From positions 1 to 39,084 of the forward strand of contig CAZXCJ010000005.1 in assembly GCA_964639335.1 (NCBI GenBank): DNA of 39,084 nucleotides, in the 5' to 3' direction. The DNA comes from JAIOTH01 sp964639335 (GTDB lineage Bacteria > Patescibacteriota > Patescibacteriia > UBA1558 > S5-K13). The translations under genes were made by a program, and so were the position numbers. The notes beneath the pieces are model-generated. The model ran no database searches and was not told the origin of the DNA. It worked only from the letters and a program-made list of their open reading frames with translations. Shown here piece by piece: positions 1 through 6,287 of the stretch (within the stretch, counting starts at the first letter, position 1; every line of letters begins with the position of its first letter).

Positions 1-59
1 ATTATAATAATTATATTTTTATTGTCTTAAGCACCGCGCTATTTGACAGAGAGCCGAAA

Positions 60-88
60 AAAAACAGGACCACAATAGCCCTGTTTTT
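60..88 (-). terminator. Intrinsic terminator after the DUF5667 gene
   Basis: A hairpin with arms AAAAACAGG and CCTGTTTTT (60-68 and 80-88) lies just beyond the stop of the leftmost gene. Read on the minus strand the second arm runs into a T tract, as in a Rho-independent terminator. The A/T-rich arms make it possibly bidirectional. Nothing else recognisable is seen in bases 1-59. Confidence 0.7.
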
Positions 89-104
89 CCCTAAAATATT
101 TAAT

Positions 105-1130
105 TTAATCTTGTTGAATCATGTTCTTCAAAAAATCCGTAGATTTTTCTAATTGCGAATTTTTCAATTCTCCCCTAATCTGATTAGTCTTCCCTGCTTG
201 ATTCATCTCTTTAACTCCTTCTTTCTGACCCACCATCACATTTCCCTTTTGGTCTTGAATTTTGCTTTGCACGGTATTTTTTTCCTGATTCATAATAGGT
301 GAAATAATTTCGCTTGTTATTTCAGGTACAGAAGGCAATATCAAATTTCTGACATCTTGCAAGTGTTCTTGAACCTGCTCCCTTCTCTTTTGATTTAATT
401 CTCCTAACTCATATTTAAGGTCCTCTCCTTCTTTTTCAATTCTTTCTTGTAATTGTCCCTTTGTTTGCTGATATTCTTTTACTTCTATGATATGCGTCTC
501 AATTTTCTCCTTTATATCTTCTAAATGCAATTTAATATCCTCTGAAATATTTTCATTATTTATAGCATTAATTAAGCGCTTGCCGTTTTCTAGTCCTTTA
601 TCTCTTAATTCTACAATTTTTTCAATTTGTTCATCTGGTATTTTTTCTTCTATTTTATCAAAAATAACTTCTTTTCTGATTTGATGGCTAGCAATATTTC
701 TAATAAGCTTTTCTACTTTTTCCTCATCTTCATCTTTAATCCAGCTGTCTTTTTTCTTTTCAACTTTTTGAACAAATTTTTGAGCCTTTTCAATCATTTG
801 CTGGGCCCTAACCTGAAGTTTAGAATCTTCAGTTTGATTGGCCATCTTTTCAGCAATCTGCATTCTTTCTTCGGCATATTTCAATGATTTTTCGGCTTTT
901 TTAATTGGATCAAAAGTAAAAGCTAAAGAAACTGTTTCTTTAACTCCTCGCCACCACAAACCTAAGCCAGAAGGAATTTCTGCAATTTCTTCCACCTCTA
1001 TACCCTCTAATTCATAATTAGAAACTTCTTGATTAATAACTTCTGCACTTAATTCTTGTGCCTCTAAGCCCAAAACTGGTGAAATAAGTAAAGAAGCGAT
1101 TACAAACAAACTTAAAAATACTTTGGTCAT
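105..1130 (-). CDS. Secreted coiled-coil protein with DUF5667-like domain
   Basis: This 341-residue protein begins with a clear signal peptide (basic MTK, hydrophobic stretch to about residue 21, small residues before LEAQ), so it is likely exported. Residues ~50-120 match the pattern of DUF5667: an aromatic WWRGVKE segment, then SLAFTFDPIKKAEKSLKYAE and a run of AEERMQIAEK-type helices. The rest is charged, Glu/Lys-rich and predicted coiled coil up to the C-terminus. DUF5667 proteins are common in Patescibacteria but their biochemical role is not established; an extracytoplasmic structural or envelope role is an inference. The gene has its own likely promoter upstream and a terminator downstream, so it looks monocistronic. 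The domain assignment is from pattern recognition only. Confidence 0.8.
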   Translation of the reverse strand: MTKVFLSLFVIASLLISPVLGLEAQELSAEVINQEVSNYELEGIEVEEIAEIPSGLGLWWRGVKETVSLAFTFDPIKKAEKSLKYAEERMQIAEKMANQTEDSKLQVRAQQMIEKAQKFVQKVEKKKDSWIKDEDEEKVEKLIRNIASHQIRKEVIFDKIEEKIPDEQIEKIVELRDKGLENGKRLINAINNENISEDIKLHLEDIKEKIETHIIEVKEYQQTKGQLQERIEKEGEDLKYELGELNQKRREQVQEHLQDVRNLILPSVPEITSEIISPIMNQEKNTVQSKIQDQKGNVMVGQKEGVKEMNQAGKTNQIRGELKNSQLEKSTDFLKNMIQQD

Positions 1131-1166
1131 ATTTTTTTTATTATTTATTTTATTATTTATTAATTA

Positions 1167-1195
1167 ATTATATACTTATTATCCCACTTTTTGAA
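1167..1195 (-). promoter_or_regulatory. Probable sigma-70 promoter of the DUF5667 gene
   Basis: On the minus strand a perfect -10 TATAAT (1172-1167) is preceded by TTCAAA (1195-1190) at a 17-nt spacing, 36 nt upstream of the ATG. The -10 is strong and the -35 is a partial match. The position between the end of the upstream gene and this start fits a dedicated promoter. It is a sequence match only. Confidence 0.45.
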
Positions 1196-1213
1196 TTTTA
1201 TGTAAATTTTAAT

Positions 1214-1396
1214 TTATTTTACCCAATTTTTATAATAAGCCATGGCTAATACCAAAGAAAGCACGGTGGCAATTAAATAAATTATTAAACCCAAACCGTC
1301 TTCTTTGATTATCATTTGTCGAATTGCTGCCATTGACCAACCCAATCCGCAAACTAACCAAAAAATGGCAAATATTTTACTATTTTTTTTAGTCAT
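1214..1396 (-). CDS. Small two-TM membrane protein, unknown function
   Basis: This 60-residue protein has a short basic N-terminus (MTKKNSK) and two hydrophobic segments, about residues 8-24 (IFAIFWLVCGLGWSMAA) and 36-53 (GLGLIIYLIATVLSLVLA), separated by a short charged loop (RQMIIKEDG). It ends in KNWVK. I do not recognise a family. The length, base composition and clean ATG start argue for a real small inner-membrane protein. It lies between glpX and the DUF5667 gene on the same strand, with a separate promoter for the downstream gene. Confidence 0.6.
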   Translation of the reverse strand: MTKKNSKIFAIFWLVCGLGWSMAAIRQMIIKEDGLGLIIYLIATVLSLVLAMAYYKNWVK

Positions 1397-1436
1397 ATAT
1401 TTAAAATATTTATAAAATATTTAAAAAATCAATTTC

Positions 1437-1493
1437 CCACTTATTCTATTTATCAATTAATCCATTAACCTATTTATCTATTAACCTATTAAC
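1437..1493. repeat. Degenerate phrase repeat (CTATTTATC/TTAACCTA units)
   Basis: The spacer after glpX is built from short near-repeats: CTATTTATCAATTAATCC, ATTAACCTATTTATC, TATTAACCTATTAACCTA. The glpX stop codon (TAG, minus strand) is part of the last TTAACCTA unit. Similar spacers with different words recur at other gene junctions in this window. Confidence 0.6.
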
Positions 1494-2432
1494 CTAATCC
1501 CGATGATGAGTAATAAAATAACGAATTGTTTTAGATTTTAATCTCATCACCACTGAATTAGTAGTAATTTGCTTTTCTCCAAAAATTACTCCTTTGAGAA
1601 TTGGGCCCTCAATAACTCCGGTAGCAGTAAAAGTAAGTTCGTTTCCTTGGGCTAAATCCGTAGCTGTAAAAATTTTATTTAAATCATTTACACCCAATGC
1701 TTTTATTTTTATAATATCTGCTTCTTGTCGTGGCTTAAAACGACATAAAATTTGTCCACCATAAATTCTTAAAGCAGCTGCAGCCAAAACCGCTTCTGTG
1801 CTGCCGCCAATACCCATTAAAACATCAATGCCTGAATCTGGACAACAAGTAGCAATAGCAGCCGCTACATCTCCGTCAGTAATTAATCTTACCCGAGCCC
1901 CAACACTTCTAATTTCTTTAATTAACTCTTTGTGTCGTGGCCGATCTAAAACAATGGCTGTCACCTCCTCTATTTCTTTACCTATGGCCTGGGCAATTTT
2001 TTCTAAATTATTTTTCACTGGAGCATCTAAATCAATAACTTTAGCTGCCTCCTGACCCACGGCAATTTTATCCATATACGTATCTGGGGCGGACAATAAA
2101 GAACCTTTGGGTCCAGCGGCAATAACACTAATAGCATTATAACGACCCCAAGCCACGCTATCTGTACATTCTAAAGGGTCTACTGCTAAATCCATAACTG
2201 GCTCTTGGCCTTGGCCAACTTTTTCCCCAGTATATAATTGTGGGGCCTTATCTTTTTCTCCTTCACCAATTACAATTTTACCCGCAAAATCTATTTGATT
2301 AAAACGGGCTCGCATTTCATCAACCGCCGCCTTATCTGCGGCCTTACCATCGCCTCGTCCCATCCACTTGGCAGCGGCAATCGCTGCTGACTCAGTCACT
2401 CGTATAAATTCTAAAGCCAAATTTCTATCCAT
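1494..2432 (-). CDS. glpX: Fructose-1,6-bisphosphatase class II (GlpX)
   Basis: It hydrolyses fructose-1,6-bisphosphate to fructose-6-phosphate, the committed gluconeogenic step, in the cytosol and with divalent metal. The 312-residue protein shows GlpX signatures in order: an N-terminal helix with ESAAIAAAKWMGRGD (~14-28), VIGEGEKDKAP (~54-64), the metal/phosphate motif VDPLECTD (84-91) and the glycine-rich IGGSTEAVLAAAALR (~209-223). VDPLE is followed by CT where most family members have GT, a small oddity. The length is slightly short of the usual 320-340 because the C-terminus is trimmed. The window also holds ppsA and pyk, so glpX fits a gluconeogenic/glycolytic set. Start ATG with MDRNLALEFIRVTE matches the family start. 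Confidence 0.93.
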   Translation of the reverse strand: MDRNLALEFIRVTESAAIAAAKWMGRGDGKAADKAAVDEMRARFNQIDFAGKIVIGEGEKDKAPQLYTGEKVGQGQEPVMDLAVDPLECTDSVAWGRYNAISVIAAGPKGSLLSAPDTYMDKIAVGQEAAKVIDLDAPVKNNLEKIAQAIGKEIEEVTAIVLDRPRHKELIKEIRSVGARVRLITDGDVAAAIATCCPDSGIDVLMGIGGSTEAVLAAAALRIYGGQILCRFKPRQEADIIKIKALGVNDLNKIFTATDLAQGNELTFTATGVIEGPILKGVIFGEKQITTNSVVMRLKSKTIRYFITHHRD

Positions 2433-2520
2433 ATAATTATTGTTTTTATTTATTTATAAATCTAATTTAATCTTGCCATTTTTAAAGGCAAAAGGCAAGA
2501 AAATAAAAAATTAATAAATC

Positions 2521-2550
2521 AAAAAAACATGACCTTAACCATGTTTTTTT
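2521..2550 (-). terminator. Intrinsic terminator upstream of glpX
   Basis: Perfect arms AAAAAAACATG and CATGTTTTTTT (2521-2531 and 2540-2550) enclose an 8-nt loop. On the minus strand it ends transcription coming from the peptidase/tiny-ORF side before glpX. It could act in both directions because both arms end in A/T runs. Confidence 0.75.
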
Positions 2551-2568
2551 GTAATACTAATATTCTTT

Positions 2569-2688
2569 CTAATCTGCTTTTCTATTAAGCAATCCAATTA
2601 CAATCATTACTAATCCGCCACAAACCCAAATTGCTAATTCAGTTCCTGTGTGAAAAACAAAACCATTTTTATCAATTTTATACAACAT
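2569..2688 (-). CDS. Possible 39-residue membrane peptide
   Basis: An ATG-initiated ORF of 39 codons starts MLYKIDKNGFVFHTGTE, then has one hydrophobic segment LAIWVCGGLVMIVIGLL (18-34) and a basic end NRKAD, ending in TAG. It ends 19 nt before a strong terminator, as expected for a real transcribed gene. No clear Shine-Dalgarno is seen upstream. A positive-after-TM topology would fit a small membrane protein. No family is recognised; a chance ORF cannot be excluded. Confidence 0.4.
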   Translation of the reverse strand: MLYKIDKNGFVFHTGTELAIWVCGGLVMIVIGLLNRKAD

Positions 2689-2743
2689 ACATGTAATATA
2701 TAATTCCCCAAAATATCAAAATCATTCTGGTTAGCAGTGCCAG

Positions 2744-3367
2744 TTACTCAATAATGATAACCTCGCCATCTTTGAGTGTTTTGAATGGAATTTTATTTTC
2801 TTTCATATATTCTACAGCCTTTTCTGCATTTTCTGATTCAGGATGATCAGATTTATAATGTGGAATTACGGAATAATTGAGTATTCCTAAACCATCCCAA
2901 ATAACTTCCGACTGATCTCCATAGGGCTTTGCGGTGGGGTCATCTACTAAATTCATACCCTCTAATGTTGCCGCTAATATGCAAACGCCTGCACTATAGC
3001 CACCATATAGGATATTACCTTTTTTAACCAAATTTTTTAGGATACTATCAAATCCGCTTAATTTCATAGCCTGCCTCAACACAAAAAGGTTACCTCCCCT
3101 CACCCAAATTACGCCAAATGCAGCAAGTTTTTTTTCTAACTCACTCTGTTTATTAAAATATTTACGTAAATCAACTATCTCGATATCTAAACCTACTTCT
3201 TCAAGTTGCCCTATATCAGACTGTTCACTTTTCTTCCTTCTTTCCAAGTCATCTGAAAAATCAAGTGCATTAGAAATATATGCGGTTTTTCTATTTTCCG
3301 CAGGAATTAATTCTTTTAATTTGGTAATCTCGTTCCCCAATTTATAGGAAGATAAATAAAATTTCAT
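2744..3367 (-). CDS. Peptidase E-like (S51) / type 1 glutamine amidotransferase-like protein
   Basis: This 207-residue protein has the S51 fold pattern: FGVIWVRGGNLFVLRQAMK (~84-102) followed by the nucleophile elbow ILYGGYSAGVCILA (119-132) with Ser125 in G-Y-S-A-G, and VIPHYKSDHPE (168-178) supplying the probable catalytic His170. In peptidase E the nucleophile is serine and the enzyme releases N-terminal Asp from dipeptides; cyanophycinase is a relative. The ~207-residue length suits bacterial PepE-like proteins. Exact substrate is not deducible. It is separated by 77 bp from the MBL-hydrolase gene upstream, so cotranscription is possible. Confidence 0.82.
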   Translation of the reverse strand: MKFYLSSYKLGNEITKLKELIPAENRKTAYISNALDFSDDLERRKKSEQSDIGQLEEVGLDIEIVDLRKYFNKQSELEKKLAAFGVIWVRGGNLFVLRQAMKLSGFDSILKNLVKKGNILYGGYSAGVCILAATLEGMNLVDDPTAKPYGDQSEVIWDGLGILNYSVIPHYKSDHPESENAEKAVEYMKENKIPFKTLKDGEVIIIE

Positions 3368-3444
3368 AATATTAACTTTATTTAAATTTATTAAATATGT
3401 CCATTATAAATTAACTTTAATCTACCCTCGGCTTCAATTTGTTT

Positions 3445-4380
3445 TCATAATTCTTTTAATTGTTTTAAATAAGGCAAGTATGGTTTAGCACTAACTTTAT
3501 CTTGAGCATAACTTTCATGCCAATTTTTAGGCACTGGTATTTTACTATATAATTGCTCTCGCCAAGCTTCTAATAAAAGTGGCGTTCTCCCCATAAAATC
3601 AGCGGCCGATAAAACTTTGTTTTCTGTTTTGGAATCTAATTCTTTCAGCCAAGCCAAGCCCTCTTTTGAACGCAATAAATGATGATCTAAAATTAAAACA
3701 TCAATATTTCGGCTAAGTATCCTAGTATTTTCCCAGGCCTGTTTCTGCTTGTCTTTTGAAAGTCCTAAATATAAAGGTGGTCCGCCAACTAATGCTATGT
3801 TTGGTTTCCAAGATAAAATTTTTGAAATTGCTTCTTTATTTAAAAGTTGAATATCAGATGCATGCACAAAAACTTCATTTCCACTTTTAATTCTAGTCAT
3901 CATCACTGTCCCAGTCTGCTCATTTAAAGAACCGTGGGGTACTGCTTTAGAAAAACTTATCTTCCCTATCTTTTTATTCTCCGCTTGGATAAATTTCACT
4001 TTTAAAACTTTTGCAAGTGACGCAGCTCTTTGCTTTTCAAGTGGAGAAAAATTAACTGAATCTTTAATCCAGATATTAACTTTTTTATTCAAGCCGATTA
4101 ATTTCTTGACACTTAATTGATAAGGGTTGGCATCTATTAATGGCACATGATCGCCATGAAAATGAGAGATAATTATATCTGTTGCTTGAGACCAGGCTTT
4201 AATAATTTTTTTCTGTACTGCTTCGTCTACAGCCACTTGTAAAGGATGGGGTAAAAATCCATGTCTAATATAACCCAAGGATATTCCCGAATCAATTAAT
4301 ATCTGCTGATTGCCGGTTTTAATAAAACAGCAAATTCCCCTCACCCCCAAAGATTCAGCTCCTAAAATTTTGATTAACAT
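3445..4380 (-). CDS. MBL-fold metallohydrolase, UPF0282-like
   Basis: The 311-residue protein begins MLIKILGAESLGVRGICC, resembling the N-terminus of UPF0282-type metallo-beta-lactamase-fold proteins, best known from archaea. The metal motif is HFHGDH (73-78), with later candidate ligands in FVHASDIQLL (Asp) and LILDHHLLRS (His). These proteins bind two metal ions in the active site; their substrate is unknown. The stop is 5 bp before the uracil-DNA glycosylase gene on the minus strand order (that gene lies upstream), which indicates an operon with the glycosylase. An archaeal-like family in a bacterium may reflect transfer, but it also occurs in Patescibacteria; this is from memory of the family and not a search. 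Confidence 0.8.
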   Translation of the reverse strand: MLIKILGAESLGVRGICCFIKTGNQQILIDSGISLGYIRHGFLPHPLQVAVDEAVQKKIIKAWSQATDIIISHFHGDHVPLIDANPYQLSVKKLIGLNKKVNIWIKDSVNFSPLEKQRAASLAKVLKVKFIQAENKKIGKISFSKAVPHGSLNEQTGTVMMTRIKSGNEVFVHASDIQLLNKEAISKILSWKPNIALVGGPPLYLGLSKDKQKQAWENTRILSRNIDVLILDHHLLRSKEGLAWLKELDSKTENKVLSAADFMGRTPLLLEAWREQLYSKIPVPKNWHESYAQDKVSAKPYLPYLKQLKEL

Positions 4381-4385
4381 ATTTT

Positions 4386-5006
4386 TTATTCAATTTTTTT
4401 GTAATTATTTGTTTCTTGTTTAATTTTTTTCAAAATCTGAAAATCCTCCATTAAAACACTTCTCATATTGACATTATAAACTGATACAGCTGGATGATAA
4501 AGAGGGATAATTTTTACTCCTTCAAGCAGTTTATTACTCTGAAATACTTGACCGTGAATTTTGCTAATTGGCTGAATTTCTTTTTCTAAACCAAATTTTT
4601 TCATTAAAAATCGCATGGAATGCCGGCCCAAAAGGCAAATAACCCCAGGTTTTATAACCTCAATCTGTTTTTTCAAATACGGATAACAGGCTTTAATTTC
4701 CTCCATTTCAGGATCACGATTATCTGGTGGCCTGTCTTTCAAAAGATTGGTAATATAAACATCTTGTCTCTTAATGCCAATAGAATCTAAAAGCTCGTCC
4801 AATATTTTCCCAGATGGTCCGCAAAAAGGATGGCCAGTTTTTGCTTCTGAGAAACCAGGAGCTTCACCAATAAATGCTATTCTAGCTTGATGGTTTCCTT
4901 CGCCAATAACCGGGTAAATCCTGTTCTTATACAAAGAACACTTTTGACAGACCAAAACTTCCTGCTTAATCTTTTTTAATTGTTTTTCTATATCTTCGTC
5001 TATCAT
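4386..5006 (-). CDS. Family 4 uracil-DNA glycosylase with a replaced Fe-S ligand
   Basis: This enzyme removes uracil from DNA to start base excision repair. The 206-residue protein has C20-x2-C23, the uracil-binding motif GEAPGFSEAKTGHPFCGPSG (47-66), NLLKDRPPDNRDP (87-99), AC107 and a C-terminal HPAVSVYN motif. Family 4 enzymes normally bind a 4Fe-4S cluster through four cysteines, the third in a KCRPP motif. Here that position reads K90-D91-R-P-P, so only C20, C23 and C107 of the usual ligands remain and Asp91 occupies the third site. C62 (PFCG) is an extra nearby cysteine. Asp-ligated clusters are known in other proteins, so activity may persist. The next gene downstream starts 5 bp away, suggesting cotranscription. 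Confidence 0.9.
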   Translation of the reverse strand: MIDEDIEKQLKKIKQEVLVCQKCSLYKNRIYPVIGEGNHQARIAFIGEAPGFSEAKTGHPFCGPSGKILDELLDSIGIKRQDVYITNLLKDRPPDNRDPEMEEIKACYPYLKKQIEVIKPGVICLLGRHSMRFLMKKFGLEKEIQPISKIHGQVFQSNKLLEGVKIIPLYHPAVSVYNVNMRSVLMEDFQILKKIKQETNNYKKIE

Positions 5007-5076
5007 TAAAAAGTTGTTTTAAACTAAGATTGATAATTATATTCTAAGAATATAACTTTTATATTATTCTGTAAAA

Positions 5077-5100
5077 CGAAAAACAAGGCTTTAACCATGT
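5077..5100. terminator. Imperfect AAACAAGG/CCATGTTT hairpin
   Basis: A hairpin AAACAAGG-ctttaa-CCATGTTT with one mismatch lies between the glycosylase and HAM1-like genes. A related sequence, with the same CTTTAA core, is found at 5859-5884 on the other side of the HAM1-like gene. It may be a secondary terminator or a repeat remnant. Confidence 0.4.
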
Positions 5101-5108
5101 TTCTCTGA

Positions 5109-5188
5109 TGGCTCCACCTCTTAACTTTGTTCGAGACGTCGCCAAAAAAAATAATGAATATAAAATTCATTACTTTTTTTGGCTCCCC
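5109..5188 (-). repeat. Repeat copy A: GGCTCC element with 16-bp terminator hairpin
   Basis: A sequence running TGGCTCCACCTCTTAACTTT...GACGTCGCC is followed by a 16-bp stem (5144-5159 with 5165-5180; one G-T pair, loop ATAAA) and then GGCTCC again. The stem ends in an A/T run and is placed just downstream of the HAM1-like gene, where it can act as its terminator. The same arrangement occurs at 14143-14217 beside tRNA-Asn with many identical positions, so it is a dispersed repeat as well as a terminator. Confidence 0.7.
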
Positions 5189-5209
5189 ATAGCTTCTTAT
5201 CTTCGAACT

Positions 5210-5818
5210 TTATTTTATTAAAAATTCTGAAATATTTTTAGAAATAAGCTTAACAAGATCCTGATCTAATTTTTGCTTCTCCTTTTCCGTAAGTTCACTA
5301 TGTGGTTTTTTAAATACTATTGGCCCCTGTAGACTGCTCATTGGCCAACCAGGAATACGTATCTTTGATGGCGGATAAAAAAACATTACAAAACGATCAA
5401 AAGTAATGATTTTAGCTTTACTGTCAGGCGTAGTAAAACAACATGCAAAATGCCATTTTCCTGTTCTTTTTTCTTTAGGCACTTTTGATATCATCTTTTC
5501 CCAATACGTAAACAATTGCTCATCATTGACTTCTTCTTTACCATTAATTCGTCTAACATTAACTCCTGGTTGTTTATCTTCTGGAAGAAAATCAACATAC
5601 AAGGCTTCATCCTCAGAAATTACAGGAAGACCAGACTTTTCTGCATAGAATTTAGCCTTTATCTCTGCATTTTCTTCCGCTGAATTACCATTTTCTATAG
5701 CTTTATCAAAAATATTTAAATCATCTAAGTCTAAAACATTTTTTACAAATTTGGCAAGCAATTTTTTATATCTATTTTTTTTAGCAGAATTATGAGTGGC
5801 AATAACAATTTTTTTCAT
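5210..5818 (-). CDS. Divergent RdgB/HAM1-like non-canonical purine NTP pyrophosphatase
   Basis: The family hydrolyses ITP, dITP and XTP to monophosphates and keeps deaminated purines out of nucleic acid. The 202-residue protein opens with the HAM1 substrate motif IVIATHNSAKKNRYKKLL (4-21; T-x-N-x-x-K) and has PVISEDEALYVDFLP (~64-78) in place of the usual DDSGLxVDAL metal motif. The C-terminal half has GWPMSSLQGPIVF, but the family's typical terminal SHR motif is not visible. So the assignment is to a divergent member. The gene is flanked by related hairpin/repeat sequences on both sides (5077-5188 and ~5856-5900), which could mark a transferable cassette. Confidence 0.75.
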   Translation of the reverse strand: MKKIVIATHNSAKKNRYKKLLAKFVKNVLDLDDLNIFDKAIENGNSAEENAEIKAKFYAEKSGLPVISEDEALYVDFLPEDKQPGVNVRRINGKEEVNDEQLFTYWEKMISKVPKEKRTGKWHFACCFTTPDSKAKIITFDRFVMFFYPPSKIRIPGWPMSSLQGPIVFKKPHSELTEKEKQKLDQDLVKLISKNISEFLIK

Positions 5819-6287
5819 AAAGTTATCATATCAAAATTTTTCTAAAAATCAAACCAAAAAACATAGCTTTAAACTACGTTCTTTAATGGCTGCTAGGGTT
5901 GTCCGCTTTCGCCAAGGCTTTGGAGGATATAGATTCTCACTTTATAAACTAAATGGCTCCCTCTGTTGGAAAAAATCCGAATTTATTTTCGTGAAAATCC
6001 TGATTCAGATTTGTAATTTGAGCCACCGATTTCCGTCTGTGGCGGAATTCAAAACAGAAAAATTTTCTATTTATTTATATTACGCGCTAATTTTAAATTC
6101 CTTTAAAAAGGAAAGAAAAATTTTCTATTTTGATATTCTGCTAACCGCAGAATTACGGAAACGCTTTCTCGTTCCAAATAGTATTTCATAAAACGGGCGG
6201 GCGAGCAAAAATTCCTTCCCCCCAACCCCCTTCCTTTTTGCCCTTTTGCTCCCACGCTCGCAGAGCGAGCGCAACGACGGGGATTTT
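5819..6287. other. 469-bp spacer at the edge of the defence operon
   Basis: No convincing gene is seen. It holds a CATAGCTTTAAACTACG hairpin remnant (~5860-5880), a palindromic stretch TTCGCCAAGGCTTTGGA (~5907-5923), GCCAC...GTGGC (~6022-6043), a direct repeat GAAAAATTTTCTATTT (6058 and 6116 regions), a pyrimidine-rich stretch (~6210-6250) and a palindrome CGCTCG-cagag-CGAGCG (6254-6270) just beyond the AAA_13 gene, which may help terminate the operon. The GC content is locally higher than in the genes around it. The open frame on the plus strand across this area shows no protein-like features. Confidence 0.5.

Larger units (their letters stand above)
2433..2743. other. Spacer with a terminator and a tiny ORF
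   Basis: This 311-bp spacer contains upstream sequence of glpX with a CTTGCC/GGCAAG hairpin (about 2475-2505), a terminator at 2521-2550 and a 39-codon ORF (2569-2688). Outside these I see only AT-rich sequence. Confidence 0.6.

Noticed and set aside
5796..6191. Plus-strand open frame across the 5.8-6.2 kb spacer
   Set aside because: It lies over hairpins and low-complexity DNA, starts inside the HAM1-like gene and shows no domain or ribosome binding site.
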